A DNA stretch of 14,585 bases from Paracoccaceae bacterium (lineage in GTDB: Bacteria > Pseudomonadota > Alphaproteobacteria > Rhodobacterales > Rhodobacteraceae). Both the position numbers and the translations under genes were made by a program. Shown in pieces: positions 1-7,117 of the stretch. The stretch lies in NCBI GenBank assembly GCA_003535335.1, contig DOHJ01000075.1, positions 8,193 through 22,777 of the forward strand. The letters are read 5' to 3'. Below the pieces are notes generated by a model. That model was given only the letters and a program-made list of their open reading frames with translations, ran no database searches and was not told the DNA's origin. Position 1 is the first letter of the stretch, and each line of letters begins with the position of its first letter.

Positions 1-689
1 TATTCCCCGGTACCGGGGATCAGGGCAACAGCCTGCACAGATTGGGCAATGTCGCCCTCGGACGGATCCTGGGCCGGCCTTAGCACTTCAAAGGTGAATT
101 GCGGAACGCGGTTGCCAAATTTTTCCAAGGGCAAATCTTCAAACACCACATAGGCAATGCCGCGAAAGGCAGGCGTCATGCCCACCCCTTCGACCGCCTC
201 GATTTTAGGGTCGGGCAACTGATCTTCAGAGCCGGGATAAACCCGCATATTAAGCTCGTCTCGGGGCAATTCCGCCCCATCGGCCCAAACCCTGCCAACC
301 CGTGAAATCACCCCTTCACACAAGGCAATCGCCACCGAAATACTATAACTATAGGCTCTGGTCTTCGGCTTTGGAGGCGCGCCTTTGCCGCCGCCCGACG
401 ACGTTACAGTTTCTTCAAATTTCGAGGCCCAGATTACCTGTCCGCCCACCCGCATACGCCCGTAAACTTGCGCAACCGGCGCCCCCTCGGACGCCCCCAT
501 CAGCCGAAACCGGTCCACTTTTCCGGTTTCAATCGCGGCCGAGCCTGCGCCCATGATCCGCTGATCAATCACCCGGCCCAAAGTGGCCCCGACCGCCCGG
601 CCGATAATCGCGCTGGACAAGCCTAAAACCGAGCCGCCAATCGAGGCCCCCGCAGCAAAGCCGATCGAAGATAAAACAATGGTCGCCAT
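1..689 (-). CDS. GTA tail-tip/host-interaction protein g15 (megatron), N-terminal part
   Basis: This is the first 229 codons of the last and largest GTA structural gene; the frame stays open to the window edge, so the C-terminal bulk is missing. It starts at the ATG on 687-689, preceded by a strong AGGAGG Shine-Dalgarno (697-702) at 7 bases, and lies 13 bases after the g14 stop. The protein begins with a Gly/Ala-rich hydrophobic stretch (about residues 7-35, with IGRAVGATLGRVIDQR), followed by a segment with VDRFRLMGASEGAPVAQVYG and MRVGGQVIW, then YSYSISVAIALCEG. This is the typical start of the RcGTA g15 (Rcc01698) family, which forms the tip of the tail baseplate and is thought to contact the recipient envelope. 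Identification rests on recognised motifs plus position after g14. No frameshift is visible in this part. Confidence 0.9.
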   Translation of the reverse strand, partial: MATIVLSSIGFAAGASIGGSVLGLSSAIIGRAVGATLGRVIDQRIMGAGSAAIETGKVDRFRLMGASEGAPVAQVYGRMRVGGQVIWASKFEETVTSSGGGKGAPPKPKTRAYSYSISVAIALCEGVISRVGRVWADGAELPRDELNMRVYPGSEDQLPDPKIEAVEGVGMTPAFRGIAYVVFEDLPLEKFGNRVPQFTFEVLRPAQDPSEGDIAQSVQAVALIPGTGE

Positions 690-702
690 CAGGACCCCTC
701 CT

Positions 703-1122
703 TTAGGGAAAACAAAAGCGCGCCACAATGCGGCGCTGCCACGGTGCACTCAGGGGGCTTTCAACCACCCCGTGCCCCGTATAGGCGTGAATAAAAGTTG
801 GCTCGTCACCAATGCGTCCGGCAATGCCCAGATGTTTGGCCACCCCGCCGGCCCGCATGCGAAACAGCAGCAAATCACCGCTTTTCTTGGCGTGCTGCAC
901 CTTCAAATGACGCAAGGCCGCGCGCCACAGCCGCTCCTCGCCTTGGGGTTCGGACCAGTCCGGCGTGTAGGCGGGCACGTTTTCGGGTTCAGCACCGTAA
1001 ATTTCGCGCCAAACCCCGCGCAACAGGCCCAGACAATCGGCCCCTGCCCCCTTGGCCGAGGCCTGATGCCGATACGGCGTGCCAATCCAGTCGCGGGCCA
1101 GTTCAACCACCCGCTGGCTCAT
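703..1122 (-). CDS. GTA peptidase g14, NlpC/P60 family
   Basis: A 139-residue NlpC/P60-type cysteine peptidase, the counterpart of RcGTA g14 (Rcc01697). It sits in the baseplate and is thought to cut recipient peptidoglycan cross-bridges so that the tail can reach the periplasm. The catalytic residues look intact: Cys30 in GADCLGL, His97 in KHLGIAG and His112 in FIHAYTGHG as the likely third member. The C-terminal ESPLSAPWQRR block is typical of the GTA subfamily. Its ATG overlaps the g13 stop by four bases (ATGA, 1119-1122), so translation is probably coupled. The stop TAA runs directly into the Shine-Dalgarno of g15. Length is normal for the family. Confidence 0.93.
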   Translation of the reverse strand: MSQRVVELARDWIGTPYRHQASAKGAGADCLGLLRGVWREIYGAEPENVPAYTPDWSEPQGEERLWRAALRHLKVQHAKKSGDLLLFRMRAGGVAKHLGIAGRIGDEPTFIHAYTGHGVVESPLSAPWQRRIVARFCFP

Positions 1123-2006
1123 TGGTTCAGGCTCCCGCCATCGTTGACACCGCCGCGTTTTGGCACCGACATCAGCCAGTCTTCGCCCGGAATAAACGGA
1201 AACCCACGGTAATTTATATAGTTGTGGAATTTTAATCGGCTGGTCTCGGGACGTTGGTCATAACCGGCAGAAATCCGCAGCATGTCACCGGTTTTTATCG
1301 GCGCACGGATGCTTTCCCACAGCTCGATCTCGCGGCCCTCATTAGACAAACGGTCATTTTTGACAACCCCGACCAACCCTTGCGCCGCACCGCTCAACAC
1401 CTCGAATTTCCCACGTTCAAACCAGCGCGGCTCAAAACCGGCCAGATCGGCAAACCGGAAAATCCGCGCGTCTTCAACCTCTTCAACCGCGATTTGCGCC
1501 CTGTATCCCGGAACATCCAGATCAAAGCCAAAGCTGCCATCCTCCAGAACCGAGGTATCCTGACGCTGGTAAACCCGCCCCTGCGGCTGGTTCAATGCTT
1601 CGCTCAGCCCGCGCAATTCGGCCTGAAAGGCACCGCCACTGCGCTGCAATTCACCGATTGTACCACGAAATTGCAAAACCCGCTGATCCAGATCCGCCCA
1701 GTTCACCAACCAGGCCTTCACCACAGCCCCGTCAAAACGCCCCGCCGCGATATCGGCTTCGGTGATGGAAGCGTCCGACAATGCTCCTAACGCCTCGGAA
1801 TTATCCACCGCCAGACCGCTGGTTTGTTGCAGGGCCTTGGCGGTCATGCCGGTATCGGCCTTAAAAACCATGCCCTCAAATTCCAGCGCGCCGTCGTGAT
1901 CGGTAAACCCGTAAGATGCCCCATCACAGCGCACCAGGCTCCAACAGCGGCAAACCGTGGTGATTCCGCTGCGCAAATGTGCTTCAAATTCCGCAGATAA
2001 TCCCAT
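1119..2006 (-). CDS. GTA baseplate hub protein g13 (DUF2163/BR0599-like)
   Basis: A 295-residue hub protein matching RcGTA g13 (Rcc01696), linking the distal tail ring (g12) to the megatron (g15). An N-terminal DUF2163 region holds CRCW (residues 19-22) and GFTDHDGALEF. A C-terminal BR0599-type region holds RLKFHNYINYRGFPFIPGED (258-277, a variant of the family NFRGFPHIPGED motif). Start is ATG at 2004-2006, sharing one base with the g12 stop (TGATG), with GGAGG upstream at about 10 bases. The unusual point is that the positions where relatives carry four [4Fe-4S]-ligand cysteines read Asp150, Phe159, Tyr249 and Ser256, while the surrounding residues are conserved. Only Cys19, Cys21 and Cys27 remain. 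The cluster is therefore probably absent; family assignment itself is secure. Confidence 0.92.
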   Translation of the reverse strand: MGLSAEFEAHLRSGITTVCRCWSLVRCDGASYGFTDHDGALEFEGMVFKADTGMTAKALQQTSGLAVDNSEALGALSDASITEADIAAGRFDGAVVKAWLVNWADLDQRVLQFRGTIGELQRSGGAFQAELRGLSEALNQPQGRVYQRQDTSVLEDGSFGFDLDVPGYRAQIAVEEVEDARIFRFADLAGFEPRWFERGKFEVLSGAAQGLVGVVKNDRLSNEGREIELWESIRAPIKTGDMLRISAGYDQRPETSRLKFHNYINYRGFPFIPGEDWLMSVPKRGGVNDGGSLNQ

Positions 2007-2638
2007 CAGACACGTACCTCCACCACTGGCACATTAGGCGCATCACCGGCCTGAAAACTGGCAACCGAGGTCTGCACCCGATCCGTATCAAAACGCACGG
2101 GAACATCAAATTCATAGCCTGCAGTGACTTCAACACCTTCATCCGGCGGATGATCAAACGTGATCATTCCCGTCGCTGTATCCACCTCGAAATGAATGCT
2201 CTCTTGTTGCAAATCACCCTGAATACCAATGCTCACAGAACCGGCAACCGGTTTGGTCAGGGGGCGCACATAAGACGACTCGCCCGAACTATAGGTTTTG
2301 CTTAAAGGCCAGCTCGCCGTTAACCCGTCACCGATTGCAATCACCTGATCCTCAAAATGCGGATCATTTGATGGCTTGCCTGACTTGAAATCCGACCAAT
2401 CCTTCCAGCGAAACCCGTATAACTGACCCTGACGCGCCTCGAAAAAAGCGATCAGTTTTTCCACATCGTCCAGTGAACGCATGCCCAAACCGGCATCATA
2501 ACGCCGCCTTGAGTGGGCCCATGGCGTGTTGCGTTCCTCAAACCCGTTGGCCAAAGTCACGACCTCGGTGCGCCGCTCAGGCCCGCCAACCGATCCAAAG
2601 CTTAAACTGGCCGGAAATCTTACCTCGTGAAAACCCAT
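2006..2638 (-). CDS. GTA distal tail protein g12 (DUF2460/TIGR02217)
   Basis: A 210-residue protein of the DUF2460 family, corresponding to RcGTA g12 (Rcc01695), which forms the ring at the distal end of the tail tube and connects it to the hub. Diagnostic stretches are FHEVRFPASLSFGS (3-16), RRTEVVTLANGFEERNTPWA (22-41) and RRRYDAGLG (44-52), followed by FFEARQGQLYGFRWKDWSDF (65-84). Start is the ATG at 2636-2638, with AGGAGG ending 8 bases upstream. It begins 12 bases after the g11 stop and shares one base with the g13 start. Length is normal and nothing appears missing. Confidence 0.93.
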   Translation of the reverse strand: MGFHEVRFPASLSFGSVGGPERRTEVVTLANGFEERNTPWAHSRRRYDAGLGMRSLDDVEKLIAFFEARQGQLYGFRWKDWSDFKSGKPSNDPHFEDQVIAIGDGLTASWPLSKTYSSGESSYVRPLTKPVAGSVSIGIQGDLQQESIHFEVDTATGMITFDHPPDEGVEVTAGYEFDVPVRFDTDRVQTSVASFQAGDAPNVPVVEVRV

Positions 2639-2650
2639 GACATTTCCCTC

Positions 2651-3316
2651 CTAACGGTTACGTTGGCCGCGCGCCAAAGCGCGTGAAACCTGTGCTGCAA
2701 TTTGTCCCTGGCTGCGCCTGAAACCCTCGACATCCGGGGTGTTGATATTCATGGTGACATTCACCGGATTTGCGCCGCCATTCATCTCGACCCCCAAACG
2801 TCCGTTAATGCCTCGCCGCAAAGGCATGATGGCTTCAGGTCCGGCCTCGCCCATCAAACCGGTGCCGCCACGCATCGGAAATGTGGTCGGCCCGCTGACA
2901 ATGCCGCCATTGGCAAATGGCATCACCCGACCTTGGGAAAAGCTTGCGCCATCGGCGAACATGGAACCGCCGCCAAAAGCACCGCTAATGCTGTTGGCAA
3001 TCATACCGCCAAAATGTTTGGTCACCGGCCCGATTGCCGCATTATAGGTGGCATTGATCATGGATTGCGCCAGCTTGGTCAGGGCTTCTGACAGTTTTAA
3101 ACCGTCAAAAACCAACCCGTCAAAGGCAGATTTCAATCCGCGGCTAATGCCTTTTGACAAAACATTCACCTCACGGTTTGTTGTCGTCAGGCTGTCGCGC
3201 ATGCGGGCCAGCTCGCCATCAAAGGCCGCGGTCATGGCCGCCGCACTGCCCATCGTGGTTTCAAGCGCTGAAACCTGATCGTCAAAACCATCCAGCCCGT
3301 CCACATCTTTTGTCAT
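2651..3316 (-). CDS. GTA tape measure protein g11
   Basis: A 221-residue protein equivalent to RcGTA g11 (Rcc01694), a very short tape-measure/needle-like protein that fills the tail tube and sets its length. The N-terminal part is helical and polar (VSALETTMGSAAAMTAAFDG), continuing with DSLTTTNREVNVLSKGISRGLKSAFDGLVFDG and a central ALTKLAQSMINATYNAAIGP amphipathic stretch. The glycine-rich C-terminal half carries ANGGIVSGPTTFPM and GLMGEAGPEAIMPLRRG, motifs common in lambda-type tape-measure C-termini. The ATG overlaps the g10.1 stop (ATGA, 3313-3316), with GGAG at 8 bases. The short length suits the short GTA tail and is not a truncation. Confidence 0.9.
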   Translation of the reverse strand: MTKDVDGLDGFDDQVSALETTMGSAAAMTAAFDGELARMRDSLTTTNREVNVLSKGISRGLKSAFDGLVFDGLKLSEALTKLAQSMINATYNAAIGPVTKHFGGMIANSISGAFGGGSMFADGASFSQGRVMPFANGGIVSGPTTFPMRGGTGLMGEAGPEAIMPLRRGINGRLGVEMNGGANPVNVTMNINTPDVEGFRRSQGQIAAQVSRALARGQRNR

Positions 3317-3510
3317 GTCTCGTTCTCCATTTTATCGGGATAAACCTTGGCCAGTTCCTCAAGACGCGCCCGTCCCATCGGTGCATCGGACGCGCCCTCG
3401 CCCAACATCAACAACAATTCAGCCGGCGTCAGTTGCCAGAATTGGGCAGGTTGCAAGCCAAGGCCGCAAAACCCCGCCCGCATCAGGTCAGGCCAATCAA
3501 AGCCGCTCAT
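3313..3510 (-). CDS. GTA tail assembly chaperone g10.1 (Phage_TAC_6, TIGR02216-like)
   Basis: A 65-residue protein matching the small TIGR02216/Phage_TAC_6 family seen only in alphaproteobacterial GTAs and related prophages (Rcc01693). It is recognised by FDWPDLMRAGFCGLGLQPAQ (4-23) and FWQLTPAELLLMLG (24-37). By position between the major tail protein and the tape measure it should be a tail assembly chaperone rather than a particle component. Its ATG overlaps the g10 stop by four bases (ATGA, 3507-3510) and has no clear Shine-Dalgarno, so it probably depends on coupling to g10. It lies in the -1 frame relative to g10, the geometry of phage chaperone pairs that use ribosomal frameshifting. 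Confidence 0.88.
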   Translation of the reverse strand: MSGFDWPDLMRAGFCGLGLQPAQFWQLTPAELLLMLGEGASDAPMGRARLEELAKVYPDKMENET

Positions 3511-3833
3511 TTTTCAGCAACATCAGGCAAGGCAAAGGCCCGCGCCAGCAATTCGGCCGCAACGCGTGCGGCTTCTACCGGACCGCCGGCAATTTCAACC
3601 GCCAGCAAATCCTGTGCGCTGCCCTGCCAGCCGCCGCCACGCAAACCGGCAACAATCAGCGCCAGAACATCGCGGGTGCTGAAATTTCCGGATTCGAAAC
3701 GCTCGACCAACCCGACAAGCGTGCCTGTTTCCAAGACCGCTTCCAGTTCGGCCAACGCCCCCAGCGTCAATTTGCAAGCGTGCTGAACCCCGTCCAGAGT
3801 TAGCGCCACCTCTCCCCTCCACGCGTTCACCAT
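3507..3833 (-). CDS. GTA tail assembly chaperone g10 (Phage_TAC_11/DUF3356-like)
   Basis: A 108-residue protein equivalent to RcGTA g10 (Rcc01692). It carries the family signature near the N-terminus (NAWRGEVALTLDG, residues 3-15) and LTLGALAELEAVL (23-35), then an alpha-helical region with DVLALIVAGLRGGG. It is assigned as a tail assembly chaperone because it lies between the tail tube gene and the tape-measure gene and belongs to the Phage_TAC group. Start is ATG at 3831-3833, sharing one base with the g9 stop (TGATG). It ends in an A-rich run (GAAAAATGA) that overlaps the g10.1 start. Confidence 0.87.
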   Translation of the reverse strand: MVNAWRGEVALTLDGVQHACKLTLGALAELEAVLETGTLVGLVERFESGNFSTRDVLALIVAGLRGGGWQGSAQDLLAVEIAGGPVEAARVAAELLARAFALPDVAEK

Positions 3834-4246
3834 CAGGCGGCCGTGAATGTCAGCGCACCGGCCGATGCCATACTCAGCTCATAGGTGGCCTCGCCATTAT
3901 GACTGCCGGCATATTCGATCGAAGTCATCTGGAATGCGCCTTCAATAATGCCGAAATCCGGGATAATCACTTGAAAATCCGGCGTTTCACCATCAAAGAA
4001 AATCTGGCGCGCGCGCTCGTCGGTGCCTGCGTCTTTAAAAACACCCGAACCGGAAATCGCGGCCGATTTCACCCCGGCCCCGCCCAGCAATTCACGCCAG
4101 CCGCCTGCACTTTCCAGACTGGTCACATCGACAGCCTCGGCGTTAAAACTGATCCGCGTGGCGCGCAGACCAACAATGGTTTCGAACAGACCGCCGCCGG
4201 TCATATCCAGTTTAATCAATAGATCCTTGCCGTTTTGGGCACCCAT
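3833..4246 (-). CDS. GTA major tail tube protein g9 (TP901-1 family)
   Basis: A 137-residue tail tube subunit (TIGR02126/TP901-1 family, RcGTA g9, Rcc01691) that stacks in hexameric rings. Recognised by AQNGKDLLIKLDMTGGG near the start, RATRISFNAEAVDVTSLESA, RARQIFFDGETPDFQVIIPD and the C-terminal YAGSHNGEATYELSMASAGA. An in-frame GTG at 4253-4255 would give a 140-residue protein, but the ATG at 4244-4246 is preferred: it sits 8 bases after GGAG, and relatives start at M(A/G)AQNGKD. The gene is separated from g8 by 54 bases containing a perfect 7-bp stem-loop, one of few non-overlapping junctions in the cluster. Confidence 0.94.
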   Translation of the reverse strand: MGAQNGKDLLIKLDMTGGGLFETIVGLRATRISFNAEAVDVTSLESAGGWRELLGGAGVKSAAISGSGVFKDAGTDERARQIFFDGETPDFQVIIPDFGIIEGAFQMTSIEYAGSHNGEATYELSMASAGALTFTAA

Positions 4247-4285
4247 AGCATTCACTCCAATTTTAAGAAAATTATCCAGTTCACC

Positions 4286-4302
4286 AACCGCAAAATGCGG
4301 TT
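4286..4302 (-). other. Perfect stem-loop between g8 and g9
   Basis: AACCGCA pairs perfectly with TGCGGTT (7 bp, 3-base loop) immediately at the g8 stop codon and upstream of the g9 ribosome binding site. No T-run follows on the minus strand, so it is not a typical Rho-independent terminator. A role in mRNA processing or stability of the abundant tail-tube message is inference. Confidence 0.6.
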
Positions 4303-4711
4303 AGCTGTCTTCAACCCGCACTGAGAACCGCAAATCAATCCGCCGCGTTTCACCAGTGCCAACGCGCCTCGCCGTAGCCCGGTCAAAGTTGATGTAACAA
4401 AGCGCGCCGCGCGTTAACGTCAGCGTGGCCCCCTGCAAAGCATCACTCACCGCGGCCCCAACCAATTTGGCCGTGTTAAATCCGGCCGCTTCACTAATCA
4501 CGCTAATCGTAATCAAATGTAGCGCGCCATAGCCGGTTTTATCGGACCGGTCCCGCACATCTTCGGGGCCTAAACTGATATATGTATCGGGCAAACTTCC
4601 CGAAGGCGCATTGTCATAAATCGCACTGCCAACCAGCCCGCTTATGACCACATCTGCCTGCAAATGTGTATAAATCGCCGATTGCAAAGCCGCCGCAACA
4701 CCGTAACTCAT
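4301..4711 (-). CDS. GTA tail terminator g8 (DUF3168)
   Basis: A 136-residue DUF3168 protein equivalent to RcGTA g8 (Rcc01690), which caps the tail tube at the head-tail interface. It opens with MSYGVAAALQSAIYTHLQAD and carries NAPSGSLPDTYISLGPEDV, ITISVISEAAGFNTAK and a C-terminal RRIDLRFSVRVEDS, the usual DUF3168 pattern. ATG at 4709-4711 overlaps the g7 stop by four bases (ATGA), with GAGGAA a few bases upstream. The stop TAA lies within the stem-loop preceding g9. Full length for the family. Confidence 0.9.
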   Translation of the reverse strand: MSYGVAAALQSAIYTHLQADVVISGLVGSAIYDNAPSGSLPDTYISLGPEDVRDRSDKTGYGALHLITISVISEAAGFNTAKLVGAAVSDALQGATLTLTRGALCYINFDRATARRVGTGETRRIDLRFSVRVEDS

Positions 4712-5046
4712 GATGCTTCCTCCTCGATTGCAAAGCAGGTCAGATAATGTGCCTGCGGATCGCGCTCTGTGACTGCTTTGATTAAAAACAGGCGGCTCCC
4801 ATCGCGAAATCTCTGGTCCGGCTTTGGGCGTGACTCGGCCCCAACCGGGGCGCCGCGCACCGTAATCCGGTATGGCACGCTGGAAACCGTAATGAATTCG
4901 CCGGCTTTTTCACTGCCTGATCCGGCCGTGATTTCAGCCCACAGCGTGCCCAAAGCCACCCAGTTTTCGCCAAACCCGCCCGATCCATCCGGCGTTTGCA
5001 CCGCATGTTCCAGCACCAGTTTTCGGTTTAACAAAGGCGCTTTCAT
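4708..5046 (-). CDS. GTA head-tail stopper g7 (phage head-tail joining family)
   Basis: A 112-residue protein of the SPP1 gp16-like/Phage_H_T_join family, equivalent to RcGTA g7 (Rcc01689), the stopper that closes the head channel between adaptor and tail terminator. Features are LNRKLVLEHAVQTPDGSGGF (6-25), WVALGTLWAEITAGSG and an ITVRGAP beta segment followed by QRFRDGSRLFLIKAVTERD. ATG at 5044-5046 overlaps the g6 stop (ATGA). Length and domain pattern are typical. Confidence 0.88.
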   Translation of the reverse strand: MKAPLLNRKLVLEHAVQTPDGSGGFGENWVALGTLWAEITAGSGSEKAGEFITVSSVPYRITVRGAPVGAESRPKPDQRFRDGSRLFLIKAVTERDPQAHYLTCFAIEEEAS

Positions 5047-5642
5047 GATGAGGCCCCGCCCAAAATACGAACTGTTCTGTAACGCTCGATCAGACTGCTC
5101 ACACCATATGGCATCACCGCATCCCCAGACCCGGACACATCGCGGTTTTCATAAAAATGCGCCGCCAGCATCAGCACGGCATGGGCAATATCAGCCGGCA
5201 AATCACCCCATGTGGCAGCAAATCCCGCCTCGAAAATCACTTCGGCACTGCCCCCGATCGGAATGGTTGCCAAACTGCCCCCCACAGCGGTCAGGCGCGG
5301 CCGATGATCATCTTTTTGCAAGGCATAACGCCCCGCATCAATCAGCGTCACAGCACCGGCCCGATCCAGCATGCGAAAGGCGCTGATCAAACTGACCGGA
5401 GCCACTGGAAACGCCTGTTGGTGCAATGAGCGCCACGACGTCAGCGACCACATAAATTCGCGCTCGATCAAAATCTTGCCGGTGCGCGCCTCGATCGACG
5501 CCATGGCACTGCGTAAATAGCTTTCCAGCACGCCATCCTGCACCGCGTCATCGGCAAACCCCGTGCCCATGCGCAAGTGGTCCTTGAATTCAGAAATTGG
5601 CAGCGCCAGGGTTGGCACTGTGGTCTGCTCGACTAACATCAT
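5043..5642 (-). CDS. GTA head-tail connector/adaptor g6
   Basis: A 199-residue connector protein (gp6-like/phiE125 gp8-like family), equivalent to RcGTA g6 (Rcc01688), which docks on the portal. Features are an N-terminal LPISEFKDHLRMG and SYLRSAMASIEARTGKILIE helical segment (43-62), a central beta region with PVSLISAFRMLDRAG, and WGDLPADIAHAVLMLAAHFY followed by YENRDV near the C-terminus, the usual connector helix. Start is the first of two adjacent ATGs (5640-5642); GGAG lies 7 bases upstream of it, a better spacing than for the second. It is separated from the capsid gene by 152 structured bases and overlaps g7 by four bases. Confidence 0.9.
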   Translation of the reverse strand: MMLVEQTTVPTLALPISEFKDHLRMGTGFADDAVQDGVLESYLRSAMASIEARTGKILIEREFMWSLTSWRSLHQQAFPVAPVSLISAFRMLDRAGAVTLIDAGRYALQKDDHRPRLTAVGGSLATIPIGGSAEVIFEAGFAATWGDLPADIAHAVLMLAAHFYENRDVSGSGDAVMPYGVSSLIERYRTVRILGGASS

Positions 5643-5801
5643 GGAATATCTCCGAAAATTTGTATTTTATCCGCCAAAAGACGGGCGTGCGTCATCCGTA
5701 TTGCTCGAAACGGAAAGGGAGCAGCTAGACAACACGAAACATCGGCACGCCCAAGACCAGCCCTAAACCAAAGGCTGGCCTATCCCGTAAGCCCTTAGGC
5801 C
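5643..5801 (-). other. Structured intergenic region between capsid gene g5 and g6
   Basis: The 152-base gap after the capsid gene holds three inverted repeats. GGCCTA/TAGGCC (5777-5782 with 5796-5801) spans the g5 stop. CCAGCC/GGCTGG (5757-5762 with 5773-5778) shares two bases with the first, so the two compete. An 8-bp perfect repeat GGGCGTGC/GCACGCCC (5745-5752 with 5683-5690, 54-base loop) is followed on the minus strand by GTCTTTT. Together they look like a partial terminator, attenuator or mRNA-processing element that could lower transcription past the capsid gene. No ORF of note is present. Confidence 0.45.
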
Positions 5802-6997
5802 ACCGAGAATTTCAGCAACTTGATGGCTGCAAAATCGCTCACGTCGCCGCCAACACGTTTAGTGGCATAAAACAGCACATGCGGTTTGGCGCTGAACGGG
5901 TCACGCAGAACCCGCAGATCAGGGCGTTCGGCAATGGTGTAACCGGATGCAAAATCACCAAAGGCAATCGCGGTGGCGTCTGAGCCGATGTCAGGCATAT
6001 CTTCGGCAATCAGCACCGGATAGCCCATCAGGCGGGCAGGCTCACCTGCGGCCAAACCATCAGACCAAAGGAAACGGCCATCGGCATCTTTCATTTTACG
6101 AACCGCACCGGCGGTTTTTGAATTCATGATAAATGTCGCACCCGCACGGTATTGGGCACCCAGCGCATAAACCAGATCAATGATTGAATCTGCCGGGTTT
6201 GTGCCGTCAAAATCACCATCTACACCGGTGGCAATATAGCCCAGATTATTCCAAACCCAGCTGTCATTGGCCACAGCTGTGTGGTTCAAAAAACCACGCG
6301 GTTTATCGCTGCCGTCACCCGAGACAAACGCAGCCGCTTCGGCCCGCGAGAATTTATCGGCGATCCGGCCAGCCAGCCAGCTTTCGATGTCAAAAGCACT
6401 GTCGTCCAGCAAACGCTGGCTGGCTTTTGGCAGGGCAGACAGCTCATGCAGCGCAATCGAAATGCGATCAATGTTCGGCGTGCCGGTTTCAGCCGTTGCA
6501 GTGGTTTCATCGGCCCAACCTGCACCAACATCGGTGTGATCAATCAGCACATCATAAGACGTTGCCTCGACATTCACCACATTGGCGATTGAACGCAAAG
6601 ACGCGGTGGAATTCAGTACGCTTTGAATGGTTTCGGCAGTTTGCGGATCCACCAGATAACCACCATCGGCCGAAACAGCCGTCGACATGGCTTTGCCTTC
6701 CAGAACGATGCCGCGCAGCGCGTCATCATCGCCCGAACGCAAATAGGCGTTAAACGCTTTTTGGTGTGGTGCTTCGGTTTGGGCCGCCGCAGAAAGTACG
6801 GGGCGCTTATGGGTCATTGTCTTGCTGTTCAGCATGGTCAATCGCTCTTCTTGTTGTTGCAGTTTTGTATTAATATTGGCCTGAAACGCATTCAGATCAT
6901 TCATAAAACCGGCCATCGCGGTCTTCACCTCGGCAGCCGGAGACAGGTCCGTTGGCACAGGTCCAACGTCCCGAGCCTTGCGGTCGGTTTTACTCAT
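5795..6997 (-). CDS. GTA major capsid protein g5 (HK97 fold)
   Basis: A 400-residue HK97-type capsid protein, equivalent to RcGTA g5 (Rcc01687). A coiled-coil scaffolding domain (about 24-58) precedes the mature shell domain, which begins near AMSTAVSADGGYLVDPQTAE (103-122). The prohead protease g4 probably cuts just before this by analogy with RcGTA. Shell motifs include GWADETTATAETGTPNIDRI, HELSALPKASQRLLDDS, GDGSDKPRGFL and the C-terminal DFASGYTIAERPDLRVLRDP. An upstream in-frame ATG at 7025-7027 would add ten residues, but it has no Shine-Dalgarno at useful spacing. The ATG at 6995-6997 has AGGAA 5 bases upstream and gives the expected start MSKTDRK. Flanked by structured gaps on both sides. 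Confidence 0.94.
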   Translation of the reverse strand: MSKTDRKARDVGPVPTDLSPAAEVKTAMAGFMNDLNAFQANINTKLQQQEERLTMLNSKTMTHKRPVLSAAAQTEAPHQKAFNAYLRSGDDDALRGIVLEGKAMSTAVSADGGYLVDPQTAETIQSVLNSTASLRSIANVVNVEATSYDVLIDHTDVGAGWADETTATAETGTPNIDRISIALHELSALPKASQRLLDDSAFDIESWLAGRIADKFSRAEAAAFVSGDGSDKPRGFLNHTAVANDSWVWNNLGYIATGVDGDFDGTNPADSIIDLVYALGAQYRAGATFIMNSKTAGAVRKMKDADGRFLWSDGLAAGEPARLMGYPVLIAEDMPDIGSDATAIAFGDFASGYTIAERPDLRVLRDPFSAKPHVLFYATKRVGGDVSDFAAIKLLKFSVA

Positions 6998-7058
6998 TAT
7001 TGTTCCTATCGTTTTAGCAATTTGCATTGAAATGAAACAAAATTCCCCCTTAGACTGG

Positions 7059-7096
7059 GCGGGTTTTGCTGCTCTAGTTTATCAAATGCAAACCGC
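7059..7096 (-). other. Imperfect stem-loop between g4 and g5
   Basis: In the 120-base gap between g4 and g5, GCGGTTTGC (7088-7096) can pair with GCAAAACCCGC (7059-7069): nine pairs with two single-base bulges and an 18-base loop. No canonical promoter was convincing in this gap. A role in capsid mRNA stability or processing is inference. Confidence 0.35.
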
Positions 7097-7117
7097 TATT
7101 GAGGTTAGATCGCTGGC

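Noticed and set aside
583..1235. Long plus-strand open frames opposite g13-g15
   Set aside because: They are antisense shadows of clearly recognisable minus-strand genes, with no family motifs and atypical composition (rich in Pro, Arg and His).
4247..4255. GTG at 4253-4255 as start of the major tail protein
   Set aside because: The Shine-Dalgarno GGAG would touch the GTG, whereas the ATG at 4244-4246 has an 8-base spacing and matches the family N-terminus.
6998..7027. Upstream ATG at 7025-7027 as capsid start
   Set aside because: The nearest purine-rich stretch is 17 bases away; the ATG at 6995-6997 has AGGAA at 5 bases.
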